NCBI GenBank assembly: GCA_023623175.1
Contig: JAMNXU010000029.1
Span: 56,797-120,796, forward strand
Length of the DNA: 64,000 nt
Source of the DNA: Bacillota bacterium
GTDB taxonomy: Bacteria; Bacillota; Clostridia; Acetivibrionales; JAMNXU01
Direction of reading: 5' to 3'
Shown: in pieces, positions 17,633 to 26,668 of the stretch
Numbering within the stretch: the stretch's first letter is position 1
Layout of the letters: each line of letters begins with the position of its first letter
Translations under genes and position numbers: made by a program
The notes under the pieces: model-generated
Told to the model about the DNA's origin: nothing
Databases searched by the model: none
Seen by the model: the letters and a program-made list of their open reading frames with translations, nothing else

Positions 17633-18651
17633 CAATATTTCCCCCCTGATTCCTCAAAATGTGTCGGTTTGCCCAGTGACCGTCCTCCCGACAGGATCCA
17701 TTCAGCCTGCCATTTTATCAGCTTTTTCAATGAAACGGCAGGATATCCGAATGTCTCCATGCAAAGATCGGCATTGAGAATAATGCACCTGTCCGATTCC
17801 TCTCCGGTAAATATTGGTTCCTTTCCGAACAGTTTGCCAAATTCCCTTGCGGCGTAGCGTACCGAAACCGTCTCCGGACCCGTTACATTCATCTTCAATG
17901 CCGGCGCTTCAGCGTGCAATAGGGCCCTCAGCGCAATTTCATTGGCATCGCCCTGCCAGATGCAGTTAAAAAGCGGCATTGCCAGCGATATTGGCTTCTC
18001 GTTAAGAACTTTCTCGGCAATATCGTAAAGCACGCCGTAGCGAAGGTCAACGGCGTAAGCCAGCCTGTACAGGAAAACCTTCGTGCCGTATTTCATTGAC
18101 GCATATTCAAACATTCTTTCGCGGGCAAGGCATGTCATGGCGTACTCTCCGACCGGGTCGGTGGGAGATTCCTCCGTGGCGCCGCCATGGGACAATTTGG
18201 AAAAAGAATATATATTGCCCGAAGAAAAGACCACGATTCTTGAATTTCGATACCTGTCAGCCACCAATGCGGGCAGCCGTCCGTTCATGGCCCATGTCAG
18301 GTATTCCTGGCCGTAGGTTCCGAATTTTCTGCCGGCCATGTAAATTACATTCGGTACATCAGGCAGTTTATCAAGCGCGCCCGGTTCAAGGAGGTCAACG
18401 CTGATGGTCTCAATATCATTATCATTGAGGAGTTTTGTGGCAATCGGGTCCGTAAAGCGGGAGACAGCTATTACCCTCTTATTGACTCCTGCCTCCTTGA
18501 TGGCATTTTTGGCAAGCAGGCACAGCGTAGGTCCCATTTTGCCTCCTGCTCCCAAAACAATTATGTCACCTTCTATTTTTTTCATATCATCAATTAATTT
18601 CTGTGAAGGCGTAGAAAGCATTTTGTCCAAGCGTTCTTCAGTCCACAACAA
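17632..18651 (-). CDS. NAD-dependent epimerase/dehydratase family protein
   Basis: A 339-residue extended short-chain dehydrogenase. The Rossmann glycine motif is VLGAGGKMGPTLC, and VVFSSGNIYS plus a Y-A-M-T-C-L-A-R-E-R stretch match the Ser and Tyr-x-x-x-Lys region, but the lysine position holds Ala or Arg rather than Lys by eye. It may therefore be a divergent epimerase or dehydrogenase. The start is TTG at 18651, preceded by GGAGGG. It is the first gene of a two-gene operon with the DapA-like aldolase, and the pair probably processes a sugar acid or its lactone. Confidence 0.75.
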   Translation of the reverse strand: MLWTEERLDKMLSTPSQKLIDDMKKIEGDIIVLGAGGKMGPTLCLLAKNAIKEAGVNKRVIAVSRFTDPIATKLLNDNDIETISVDLLEPGALDKLPDVPNVIYMAGRKFGTYGQEYLTWAMNGRLPALVADRYRNSRIVVFSSGNIYSFSKLSHGGATEESPTDPVGEYAMTCLARERMFEYASMKYGTKVFLYRLAYAVDLRYGVLYDIAEKVLNEKPISLAMPLFNCIWQGDANEIALRALLHAEAPALKMNVTGPETVSVRYAAREFGKLFGKEPIFTGEESDRCIILNADLCMETFGYPAVSLKKLIKWQAEWILSGGRSLGKPTHFEESGGKY

Positions 18652-18826
18652 ATTTATCCCTCCAATACAAATAATCAGTAATATAATAACACAATATAAC
18701 TTTTATTTTAAATGATTTTTCCTGCTCAATATGCATACAAAATACCGCGGGCTTTCACCCGGTTTTCACCCTTTGCGCGTCCATAGCATATACTGGTTTG
18801 AGACCAATATACAGGGGGTTTTTTCG

Positions 18827-19750
18827 ATGCTTCCTATTCAAATAGCGGGTATTGCAATATCAGGAGGAATACTTCTTTCAAAATACATACGAAATTCGGA
18901 TATAAAAGTCAGAAAACTCCGCAGGCCAACCATTAAAAAAGCGGAACTTCAAAACCTGCAAAATCTTGCAAATCAAATAACATCAGCACTTGCCAAACCC
19001 TCATACAGGGCTGAAACACCAGATTATGAAAAAATAATCTCAGCTTACCTTCCCGAAGAAGCGGTCCTTGTAAAGCCGAAACTACCGGAAAATTCCCGGA
19101 TAATTGAGCAGGTTGATTTTGACGGCGATTCCGTCAGGGAACTCGTGGCAACATACCGGTACGAAGGCAATCTCAACACCATTGTACTGAAAAAATCGGG
19201 ATCTCGCTGGCTCAAATCAGCGGAAATCATCCATGAAAACGCCGGCGAACTAAATTACAGGGGATTTGTAAGCCTTCTGAACAATGAAAAACAAAACATG
19301 CTGATCGGAATTTCTGAAGGAGAAAAATTCAGGATATATGCCTACTCCCTCTGGGACGGCAATGTCACAGAGCTGTTTTCCCATCCCTATGACAAATTCG
19401 AAATCATGGGACACGCAGAAAACACCCGTTTAGGCATCCCTGTCCGGTTTGCCCTGTGGGAGAAGGATGAAGACGGGGTATTTGACGTAACATTCTGCCA
19501 GTTCAACGGCAGAGTGTTTGAAGAGAAAAAAGCGTCGCCGGGCTACTGGCAGCGCCGAGTACTTCCTAATTATGTCTACCATGTAAAAAGAAATCCCGCC
19601 TCGCCCGAAGGCTGGTTCAGGCTGAGCAAAGCGCTGGCTAAGGCCGGGTTGAATTCCGATGCAAAATTGGCCATTGAAACAGGAAGGTACTTTGACACAA
19701 GCGGCAAGTATAAAGAAAAATTTGATATGGTAAGGGAATTGATCAAATAG
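18827..19750 (+). CDS. Unrecognised protein with N-terminal membrane segment
   Basis: A 307-residue protein that I cannot place in a family. The start chosen is the ATG at 18827, with ACAGGGGG nine bases upstream; the open frame extends further 5' but without a ribosome binding site. Residues 1-17 (MLPIQIAGIAISGGILL) are hydrophobic enough for a membrane anchor, followed by basic KYIRNSDIKVRKLRR, so the body may be anchored on the outside or inside. The middle contains QVDFDGDSVRELVATYRYEG, which resembles the D-x-D-G-D-x-x-E FG-GAP/VCBS-like calcium-loop repeat seen in secreted Clostridial proteins. The C-terminus has a TPR-like WFRLSKALAKAGLNSDAKLA. Monocistronic, facing away from the epimerase operon. 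Confidence 0.7.
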   Translation: MLPIQIAGIAISGGILLSKYIRNSDIKVRKLRRPTIKKAELQNLQNLANQITSALAKPSYRAETPDYEKIISAYLPEEAVLVKPKLPENSRIIEQVDFDGDSVRELVATYRYEGNLNTIVLKKSGSRWLKSAEIIHENAGELNYRGFVSLLNNEKQNMLIGISEGEKFRIYAYSLWDGNVTELFSHPYDKFEIMGHAENTRLGIPVRFALWEKDEDGVFDVTFCQFNGRVFEEKKASPGYWQRRVLPNYVYHVKRNPASPEGWFRLSKALAKAGLNSDAKLAIETGRYFDTSGKYKEKFDMVRELIK

Positions 19751-19790
19751 AATTGCATAGTTAGAATTGCATAACTAGAATTGCATAATC
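19749..19790. repeat. 14-bp tandem repeat x3 at gene end
   Basis: AGAATTGCATAGTT, AGAATTGCATAACT and AGAATTGCATAATC, back to back. The first unit overlaps the TAG stop codon of the preceding gene. Confidence 0.8.
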
Positions 19791-20288
19791 AGTATTTTCC
19801 AAGGTCCGTTTATAGCAGATCAGATCAGGTCAGGCTTGCAAGATCAGATTTGTATGGTCAGTTTTGCATGAACAGATTTTGCTGGGTCAGGCTTGCATAA
19901 TCGGAGACGCTGCACGAATGCACGATAAGCGGAAATAATCACGCATCCTGTACACATAAGGCCAAAATATAAAGGACAGGCTTGCCTGTCCTTTATTTAA
20001 TGATTTATAGTCCTATTTCTTATCTTTCAAACCAAAAAGTCCATTATTCTATGTTTAATCCCATCTATTATACCTTTGGTTCTATCTTATAGGACTATAT
20101 TTTGTTCTATCTATATTTTGTTCTAGTTGTATTCTATACTTTATTATATTCTATAGTTTGTTCTATCCTTATAAGTCTATCTTTTGTTCCATTTTATAAG
20201 TCCATTGTTCCGTCTTAAAAATCTTTAATCTGCCTTATTGCGTCTTATAAATCTTTTATTCTGCCTTATTGGGCCTTTACCGCAATCC
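19751..20288. other. Repeat-rich convergent gap
   Basis: Between the unrecognised gene and the DHHW protein gene. It contains the 14-bp triplet, then GATCAGAT/GGTCAGGCTTGCAT-like repeats (about 19815-19905), a terminator at 19971, and from about 20040 to 20280 a run of degenerate units of the type TTTTGTTCTATCTTATAAGTCTA. No gene seen. Confidence 0.55.
19971..19998. terminator. Hairpin terminator in convergent gap
   Basis: AAAGGACAGG and CCTGTCCTTT form a perfect 10-bp stem with loop CTTG (19971-19994) followed by ATTTAAT. It could serve the gene on either side. Confidence 0.6.
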
Positions 20289-21776
20289 CTATCTTACCTG
20301 CCACTCTTTGGACAAAAAGGACTGGGGTTCAATTATAAACAGTACGTCATCAATATCTTTTTCAGCGATAAATTCCGTTATGTCAAACTTTTTCTTCATA
20401 TCCCTTTCATAATACCTGAGGTCAATTACATATGTACTGGCGTAATGGCTCGCGATCAGGATCTCCATCGTCTGTGTAAATGAAGGCCCGATTATGAGCA
20501 GGTTTCTCTCCGCCGAGTTTTTCATCCTGTATTCGACCTGCCCGTAATCCAACCCGAATATTTCGGCGTAATGGTTAAAATAAGTCTGCCTGCTGAAGTT
20601 GCCGGCCAAATAGGCTTCCCTGTTGCTTCTTTTTCCCGGAACACCGTTTATCAAAACCGTATATTCAGGAAGATCCACCACGGGCTCGCTGATAATATCG
20701 TATACATCAGGATAAGCGGCCTTTCGGGAATAGGCGCCCCTGAACCTTACCCTGTCATAGGTTTTGAAACCGTGGTTTTCCAGTTTCCTGCCAATTCCCG
20801 GCCAGGATTCGGCCAGCAGATTATAAACGTCATTGTAGACCTTCCAGGCGCCGGGACCGTTCCAGTGGTGATCTGTCCGGAAATAATACTTCTCATAATC
20901 CTCCGGACTGTCAAGCCTGAACAATCCCACCTTCAGACCTTCCGGAGCGTTTTTCAGAAATGTGTCGGCATATCTTCCGCGCGCTGCATTCGGATAAAAT
21001 TCCACTGCCGGGTGAGCCGCAGAGGAATAAATATTTTCAACAAGGTATACATGAAAATTTGTATTTTTAATTCTCTCCATGATATCCCTGAAAGCAGCGG
21101 CCTGCTCAATAATCGCCCTGCTGTGGGAATCGTAGTAGGACTGCGGCTGAGGCAGCACCACATCCATCCCCGGTCTTTTGTACAGCAACGGGCTGTCGCT
21201 TTTATCCGTCAGCGGCACGACCCTGTCCCCCGTCGGCGCATAAGCCAACCGGGCAATAATCCGTTTCATGGCAAAATCAAGTGACAACAGCAAATCCCGC
21301 TTGGGAAACTGATCATTCAAAGCTGTTTCAAACTGGCCCTGGAACTGGCCGTCCATGACATTCTGAACCGTTGGGACCGGGAAATATGCATACTGCCTGT
21401 ACTCAATCATTGAAAACCGAGGCCTGTCCTTTATAATCAACATATAGACCGGAACTGAAAGCAATACCAGGGATATGATTACTGTAAACAGGGCGTTCCT
21501 TGCCTTGCTTTCGGCAGTCTTAAAATCAGTTTTTATTGTTTTCCCTTTTAATGTTTCCCCAATTGATGTTTTCCCTGCTACCGCTTCTCCAATGGCTGTT
21601 TTCCCTGTTACTTTCTCTCCAATTGCTGTGTCCCCTGTCACTGCTCCTTTTTCTGTTATTTCTTCTTCCGCGGCTGCCAGGCTCGCAGCGGTTTCATTCA
21701 TCGCCGTTTCCCTTATGGCTTTTTCCTTTTCATTTGTTTCACCGGTATTTGCTTTATCCAAAATTGTTTTGCTCAT
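20289..21776 (-). CDS. DHHW (AlgJ/AlgX-like) polysaccharide O-acetylation protein
   Basis: A 495-residue membrane-anchored member of the DHHW/AlgX SGNH-like family, which works with an MBOAT acyltransferase to acetylate exopolysaccharide outside the cell. The family signature TDHHWNGPG is at 301-309 (D302, H303, H304), and a nucleophile-type serine lies in LLIIGPSFTQTMEIL. One membrane span is at about 94-115. The N-terminal cytoplasmic stretch is unusual: residues about 40-80 are ten-residue repeats of the type GKTAIGEAVA, encoded by 30-bp DNA units (21538-21657). The start has AAGGTGA upstream. The MBOAT gene is immediately upstream on the same strand (169 bp). Confidence 0.85.
   Translation of the reverse strand: MSKTILDKANTGETNEKEKAIRETAMNETAASLAAAEEEITEKGAVTGDTAIGEKVTGKTAIGEAVAGKTSIGETLKGKTIKTDFKTAESKARNALFTVIISLVLLSVPVYMLIIKDRPRFSMIEYRQYAYFPVPTVQNVMDGQFQGQFETALNDQFPKRDLLLSLDFAMKRIIARLAYAPTGDRVVPLTDKSDSPLLYKRPGMDVVLPQPQSYYDSHSRAIIEQAAAFRDIMERIKNTNFHVYLVENIYSSAAHPAVEFYPNAARGRYADTFLKNAPEGLKVGLFRLDSPEDYEKYYFRTDHHWNGPGAWKVYNDVYNLLAESWPGIGRKLENHGFKTYDRVRFRGAYSRKAAYPDVYDIISEPVVDLPEYTVLINGVPGKRSNREAYLAGNFSRQTYFNHYAEIFGLDYGQVEYRMKNSAERNLLIIGPSFTQTMEILIASHYASTYVIDLRYYERDMKKKFDITEFIAEKDIDDVLFIIEPQSFLSKEWQVR
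21538..21657 (-). repeat. 30-bp in-frame tandem repeat x4 inside the DHHW gene
   Basis: Units 21538-21567, 21568-21597, 21598-21627 and 21628-21657. They encode the GKTAIGEAVA-like decapeptide repeats ahead of the transmembrane helix. Confidence 0.8.
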
Positions 21777-21945
21777 GGTTTTATCTTCACCTTGCTAAAC
21801 TTAAACTTTAAATCTACCGATCTCGTTAAACCTCAGATCCAGCATCCAATGTTATCATTTATACATTTAACGTCATGCCGGGCATTCGCCGATAAGCCGA
21901 ACACTTAATGATAAATGGCCGTAATTCCCTCTGGATACCCGCATC

Positions 21946-23358
21946 TTAGAATCTGAAATATATAAAGGGATTGAAACTGCCGGTTACAATTGAAACGATG
22001 CACCAGCCAAAAAGCGCCAGGAAAACCACATCTCCCGCCCATGCGCCGGTGCGCGTTTTTACAATGCGCCTGGCAATAACGGCAGGCGCCGGTGTAGAAC
22101 CCACGGCCGATACAATAAACCAGGGCCAGAACTGCAGCAAATTCAAAGACCTGAGGTTAATCCCGGTTCCCTTAAATCCGTTTGCGCCAGAAAGGTTCAG
22201 CAGGAAATCCCTGATCTGGCCGATATTTTCAATCCTGAAGAAAACCCATCCCAGCACAATAAGTACTATCGCGTAGGCATGGGAAACAGCGGCAGGAAGC
22301 CTGTCCAGTATTTTTGCAAGAAAGAGTTTTTCAATTATGAGTATAACGCCAAAATAAAGCCCCCATAAGACGAAGTTCCACTCGGCCCCGTGCCAGAGAC
22401 CCGTAAGAAACCATACGATCATAATATTGAGCAGCCACCGGTAAAGCTTAACCCTGTTGCCTCCGAGGGGGATGTAGACATAATCCCTGAAAAACGATGA
22501 AAGGGAAATATGCCACCTGCGCCAGAACTCCGTAATTGTCCGGGAAATGTAAGGGTAATTGAAATTTTCAAGGAAGTTGAACCCGAAAACCTTTCCAAGG
22601 CCTATGGCCATATCGGAGTAACCCGAAAAATCGAAATATATCTGGAAAGAATAGGCTATTATCGCATACCAGGCCTCTGCCATTCCATAATCCTTCACAG
22701 GGCTGTTTATTATTGAGTCGGCAATATAGCCCATTGTATTGGCGAGGATCGCCTTTTTGCCAAGCCCAATGATAAACCGCCTGAAACCGTTTGCAAAACC
22801 TTCGGGCGATTCCTTCCTGTTGTCGATCTCCGCTTCCACCGTCTCATATCTTACAATGGGACCGGCAATTAATTGTGGAAACATGGTTATGTACATCCCA
22901 AGGTACAGAGGGTTTTTCTGCACCCTGATGGTACCGCGCCATGCATCAATGACATAGGACAGCGCCTGGAATGTAAAAAACGATATCCCTATGGGAAGAG
23001 GCAGATTCTTCTGCGGCAGGTCCAGGCCAAAAATACTGTTAATGTTGACTATAATGAAATCGAAGTATTTGTAGTAACCAAGCAAAATAATATTAAGAAC
23101 TACAGAAAAAGCAAAAAACAGCCCGGACAGTCGCTTCGATCCCCGGTTCTTCAGGTTATTGAAAATGATAACAAGCATCCAGTTGGCCGCTATTGAAAAC
23201 AGCATCAGGAATACGTAAACCGGCTCTCCCCATGCATAAAAAAACAGTGAAAATAAAAGTAATATATAATTCTTTGCTTTCCTGCCGGGAACAATAAAAT
23301 ATGCCATTAATACCAATGGCAGAAAAGCAAACAGGAAAACTCCGCTTGAAAAAACCAT
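21946..23358 (-). CDS. MBOAT O-acyltransferase (AlgI/DltB-like)
   Basis: A 470-residue polytopic membrane protein of the MBOAT family. It transfers acyl groups across the membrane for O-acetylation of a surface polysaccharide. Motifs include LPIGISFFTFQALSYVID, YFDFSGYSDMAIGLG, PYISRTITEFWRRWHISLSSFFRDYVYIPLGG and the catalytic-histidine segment TGLWHGAEWNF (H323). Many hydrophobic spans are obvious. The start has AGGAGG upstream at 10-base spacing. It pairs with the DHHW protein downstream, giving an AlgI-AlgJ-like unit; no glycan synthase is in the window. Confidence 0.93.
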   Translation of the reverse strand: MVFSSGVFLFAFLPLVLMAYFIVPGRKAKNYILLLFSLFFYAWGEPVYVFLMLFSIAANWMLVIIFNNLKNRGSKRLSGLFFAFSVVLNIILLGYYKYFDFIIVNINSIFGLDLPQKNLPLPIGISFFTFQALSYVIDAWRGTIRVQKNPLYLGMYITMFPQLIAGPIVRYETVEAEIDNRKESPEGFANGFRRFIIGLGKKAILANTMGYIADSIINSPVKDYGMAEAWYAIIAYSFQIYFDFSGYSDMAIGLGKVFGFNFLENFNYPYISRTITEFWRRWHISLSSFFRDYVYIPLGGNRVKLYRWLLNIMIVWFLTGLWHGAEWNFVLWGLYFGVILIIEKLFLAKILDRLPAAVSHAYAIVLIVLGWVFFRIENIGQIRDFLLNLSGANGFKGTGINLRSLNLLQFWPWFIVSAVGSTPAPAVIARRIVKTRTGAWAGDVVFLALFGWCIVSIVTGSFNPFIYFRF

Positions 23359-23464
23359 AAATCAGTATACCTCCTGTTCAGTTTAAGTTACTAATACGTT
23401 CGGTCAAGTTATGTGAATAACGAAATTATATATTTATAAACCATCAAGAGTCAAACGCCATGGA

Positions 23465-24583
23465 TCAAATGGACTTCCTGTATATCCTGTAAATCCTGTA
23501 CAATTTCCCTCCGGCGCCTTCTACGTTGCGTATGGACTCCTTGTTCATCTCTGCTATGGTGGAGCCTTCAGCATGGGTATAGCCCTTTCTCTTGCCTTCG
23601 AGCATCAATCGGCAGTAAATGGCGTTAATTACAGCCTTATTTCTGAAAGCAGGAACAACAAACTGGATGAATATCCTTACTCCCGTTATTTTACGCCTGT
23701 ACCAGAGATATTTCAGGAACCCGAAAGGCAAAAGCCTTCCGTTGAGCCTGCGCAGGACCTGGTTGTAATCGGGCAGGGCCACAATAAATCCAATGGGTTC
23801 GTCGCCGGAGCGCGCAATATATACAAAGTCCCTGTCCATGAATTTCACAAGGGTGTTGAATTCGGCGCGGATCTCCTCCAGCGAAGGCGGAACCAGGTGT
23901 TCCCACGTTTCGGGCATGGAAACGTCAAGTATCTTTTTCACATCCCGTATTTCCCGGTCCAGTTGCTTGGGATCAAATTTGTCTATACGGAATTTGAATT
24001 TTTTCATTGCGTATTCCGTTACGCGATAGTACCTGTCCACATCAAGATTTTCGGCGCTGAGATAGTATGCAAACAGGTCCATGTCCTTGCTGAAACCGTA
24101 ATCCAGGAACAGGTCTTCATAATACGGAGGATTATAGGAATTCATTAAAACAGGAGGACCGTCAAAACCCTTAATCAAAACGCCCCTGGAATCATCGCCG
24201 CCCGTCGGCGAAACGGGGCCGGTAACCGTGTCCATCCCCCTTTCCGAGAGCCAGCTGCAGGTTGCGTCAAACAACGCCCTTGAAACCTCTTTATCGTTTA
24301 TGGATTCAAACAGGCTGATATACCCTTCCTTTTTGGATTTTTCCCGGTTCAGTTTTTCATTTATCCCTGTCAGGATCCTGCCGACAGGTTTGCCGTCCTT
24401 CCATGCAATGAAGAATTCCTGGACACCGTTGCTGAACAGGCCATTATTTATCCCCGACAATGTTTTCAAAAGCTGACCTCTCAGCGGCGGGACCCAGTTG
24501 GGATCGCCTTTATATAGTTGAAACGGAATATCAATAAATCTTTTTAAAGCTTTCTTGCCCCTGACCACTTCAATATTTACCAT
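23465..24583 (-). CDS. GNAT-fold protein (YghO-like), function unknown
   Basis: A 372-residue protein with the opening IDIPFQLYKGDPNWVPPLR that marks a family of large GNAT-like proteins. The N-terminal half has an acetyltransferase-like strand (EFFIAWKDGKPVGRIL) and a conserved GPVSPTGGDDSRGVL. The C-terminal half has a second GNAT-like region (DFVYIARSGDEPIGFIVALPDYNQVL, then VPAFRNKAVINAIYCRL). No signal or membrane segment is seen. The start has GGGTGGGATG upstream. It is 106 bp upstream of the MBOAT gene on the same strand and may be transcribed with it. Substrate unknown. Confidence 0.7.
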   Translation of the reverse strand: MVNIEVVRGKKALKRFIDIPFQLYKGDPNWVPPLRGQLLKTLSGINNGLFSNGVQEFFIAWKDGKPVGRILTGINEKLNREKSKKEGYISLFESINDKEVSRALFDATCSWLSERGMDTVTGPVSPTGGDDSRGVLIKGFDGPPVLMNSYNPPYYEDLFLDYGFSKDMDLFAYYLSAENLDVDRYYRVTEYAMKKFKFRIDKFDPKQLDREIRDVKKILDVSMPETWEHLVPPSLEEIRAEFNTLVKFMDRDFVYIARSGDEPIGFIVALPDYNQVLRRLNGRLLPFGFLKYLWYRRKITGVRIFIQFVVPAFRNKAVINAIYCRLMLEGKRKGYTHAEGSTIAEMNKESIRNVEGAGGKLYRIYRIYRKSI

Positions 24584-24684
24584 CTGTCATCCCACCCGGA
24601 TTCTTTTTTGCGAGTCGCCGGAGATTTCCGACGAAAGTCAGATGCTTGTTGACAGACCGCTTATTGAGTTTGTCCGAAAAATGA

Positions 24685-24788
24685 TTAACAATAATTTCTA
24701 TATAATTTGGCTAACAATAGTTTCTATATAATTTGACTAACAATAGTTTCTATATAATTGATTAGCGATAATTTCTCTGTATCGCAAT
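24685..24788. repeat. 26-bp tandem repeat x3 plus partial
   Basis: Units 24685-24710, 24711-24736 and 24737-24762 (core TAACAATAGTTTCTATATAA), then a decayed fourth (GCGATAATTTCTCTGTAT). It fills the gap between the DUF819 gene and the GNAT-like gene start. Confidence 0.8.
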
Positions 24789-24809
24789 TGTTTTACAGGT
24801 CGGCAATGA

Positions 24810-25940
24810 TCACGGTGCCAGCAGCCATATTATGAAAAATCCAAGGTAATTACCGACGGCATAGCCCACAAGCCCCGAAGTAAGACCGGAAATAATAACT
24901 TCCCGGTTTTTCAGCGCCGAGGCCACCGGCCCGACAAAAGCAGGCCCGTAAATTCCCGCGGTATTGGTGATTATCATCGTATCGGTGTCTATGCGGAAAA
25001 TAGCCGCGAAAATCAGGTGGATTATTATGGCGACCGCAAGAACAAACGCGGTATATATGAAAATCGACGGCGACGAAGTTGCAAGCTTGCCTATATCAAT
25101 GCTCAGGCCCATTGCCAGCGAGAAAATGAGTATTGCGTATTCCCCCATGCCATAGGTACCCTTGAGCCTCCTGATTTTCTTCACAAAGGAGGCTGCAATG
25201 CCGAATGTGGTCACCAGGAGCATGATCATGACCACATCCATTTTCCCCGTAACCAGCATCGAAATGCCCACACTTACGGCTGTGATCGCTACTGACAGAC
25301 CGACGGCTACTGCCGTTCCCACTGCACCGGACCTGCCTTCACCGTTAAAAATATCTTTTTCGGAAACAATTATGCCGGTGCTTTTGAACGGAGGCAGAAA
25401 TTTTCCGAAAAGCCACTTCGCGCCGGTAATCAGGAAAAGGTAATATGCGCCTCCCAGGATAACGTCGGAAGTATTGGTAAGAACAAGGGTTTCCTGGCTC
25501 ACGCCCGAGCCGAGACCTATTGCCACCAGGTTGGGCGTGCCGCCGGTGTACAAACCTGCAAGCATGCCTGACACCTTCCAGTATTCATCGACCGTCTCGC
25601 CGAATAAAACCGCGGCAAGTATGGCAGCCACAGTTACGCTGACAATTCCGAGACTGAAAGATATAACAGTTTTGCGTGCGAGTTTGAACCATCCTTTGAA
25701 ATCCGTCGAAAAAAGAATGAGAGGAATCGCAATGGGCACCGCAATCTCCGAAACTGACGTGGAAATTGCCTTGTCAAAAGGAACAAATCCGATGTTTCCG
25801 ATTATGGCTCCGGTCAGGTAGCACAGCAGTATAGGACTTAAAAATCCAAGTTTTTTTGACAGGCGAGGAATTTTCATCGTAAGCCATGGAAAAAGCAATA
25901 GAAACAGGATTTGAATAATTTGTAATATTTGCTTTTGCAA
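24810..25940 (-). CDS. DUF819 family integral membrane protein
   Basis: A 376-residue, almost entirely hydrophobic protein with roughly ten predicted membrane spans, matching the DUF819 (YjcL-like) family of putative transporters. Family-like stretches are LLCYLTGAIIGNIGFVP, AGLYTGGTPNLVAIGLGSG, and TAGIYGPAFVGPVASALKNREVIISGLTSGLVGYAVGNYLG. The duplicated small-residue motifs (YTGGTPN, YGPAFVG) suggest an inverted-repeat transporter fold. The start is TTG at 25940 with GAGGGG upstream. Isolated gene; the substrate is unknown. Confidence 0.82.
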   Translation of the reverse strand: MQKQILQIIQILFLLLFPWLTMKIPRLSKKLGFLSPILLCYLTGAIIGNIGFVPFDKAISTSVSEIAVPIAIPLILFSTDFKGWFKLARKTVISFSLGIVSVTVAAILAAVLFGETVDEYWKVSGMLAGLYTGGTPNLVAIGLGSGVSQETLVLTNTSDVILGGAYYLFLITGAKWLFGKFLPPFKSTGIIVSEKDIFNGEGRSGAVGTAVAVGLSVAITAVSVGISMLVTGKMDVVMIMLLVTTFGIAASFVKKIRRLKGTYGMGEYAILIFSLAMGLSIDIGKLATSSPSIFIYTAFVLAVAIIIHLIFAAIFRIDTDTMIITNTAGIYGPAFVGPVASALKNREVIISGLTSGLVGYAVGNYLGFFIIWLLAP

Positions 25941-26248
25941 TATATTGACCCCTCTTCTGTATATAAATTAGGTATCACTCCATGCATGCGCCATAACCTG
26001 TTATTTATATCATTCTCGCCATTCACGACGTTGCATGGCTGATGCCCTTTTACACAAGCCGGATTCCATATATGCAAACATGTTTATAACAATTTATGCT
26101 AATGCATGTACTGGTATGATTATTTTCGCTCAACGCAACCGCCACAGGGAGAATCTTAAAGCAAATGAATTTATGTTCCATCAGCAAATTCTTTCGGCAA
26201 AATTTTCTGCATTATTTCTTAATCATATCATCTTAATTATCTAAATTA

Positions 26249-26308
26249 TCTTCATTATCTTCGGCATTTCTTCATTATTTACGGTATATCTTTATTATCT
26301 TCGGCATT
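26249..26308. repeat. 20-bp tandem repeat x3
   Basis: Units 26249-26268, 26269-26288 and 26289-26308, of the type TCTTCATTATCTTCGGCATT; weaker flanking copies extend to about 26230. Confidence 0.8.
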
Positions 26309-26620
26309 ATCCCCAAAGAAATCCCCCATTGCCGACAATACGCAACAAGGATCGATTGCTTCAGAAATACCTGTTTTCAGTTTACCATATAATTCAGGCA
26401 AGTAAAATAACAACTTTCCAAAAAATTAATTACTGAAAAGCAATATTTATACAAAAATTTTATAAAATTAATAAATAATATTTATGCAAAAACATCTTTT
26501 TTAAAGACAGTCACATATATCAAATTTTTCCGGCGCTCGCTGCCAGGGTAAGGACGTTCGATAGAAGCATGAAACAACTCCATAACATAATCACAGCCGT
26601 TATGCCCGGAAATAAATTAA

Positions 26621-26646
26621 CCCGCGCAGGTTATAAACCGCGCGGG
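26621..26646 (-). terminator. GC-rich terminator of the LysM-GH18 gene
   Basis: CCCGCGC...GCGCGGG stem read on the minus strand, ahead of TTAATTTATTT. It lies 22 bases beyond the stop codon. Confidence 0.65.
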
Positions 26647-26668
26647 CCAAAATTAACCGTTCCGCCTG

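Larger units (their letters stand above)
25941..26668. other. Gene-free gap with 20-bp tandem triplet
   Basis: About 730 bases without a credible gene. It contains the 20-bp tandem repeat at 26249-26308, AT-rich degenerate sequence at 26400-26510, and the terminator of the LysM-GH18 gene at 26621. The plus-strand open frame 26035-26244 has no ribosome binding site and atypical composition. Confidence 0.55.

Noticed and set aside
18731..18826. Upstream start for the unrecognised protein
   Set aside because: No ribosome binding site, and the ATG at 18827 follows ACAGGGGG with a hydrophobic N-terminus.
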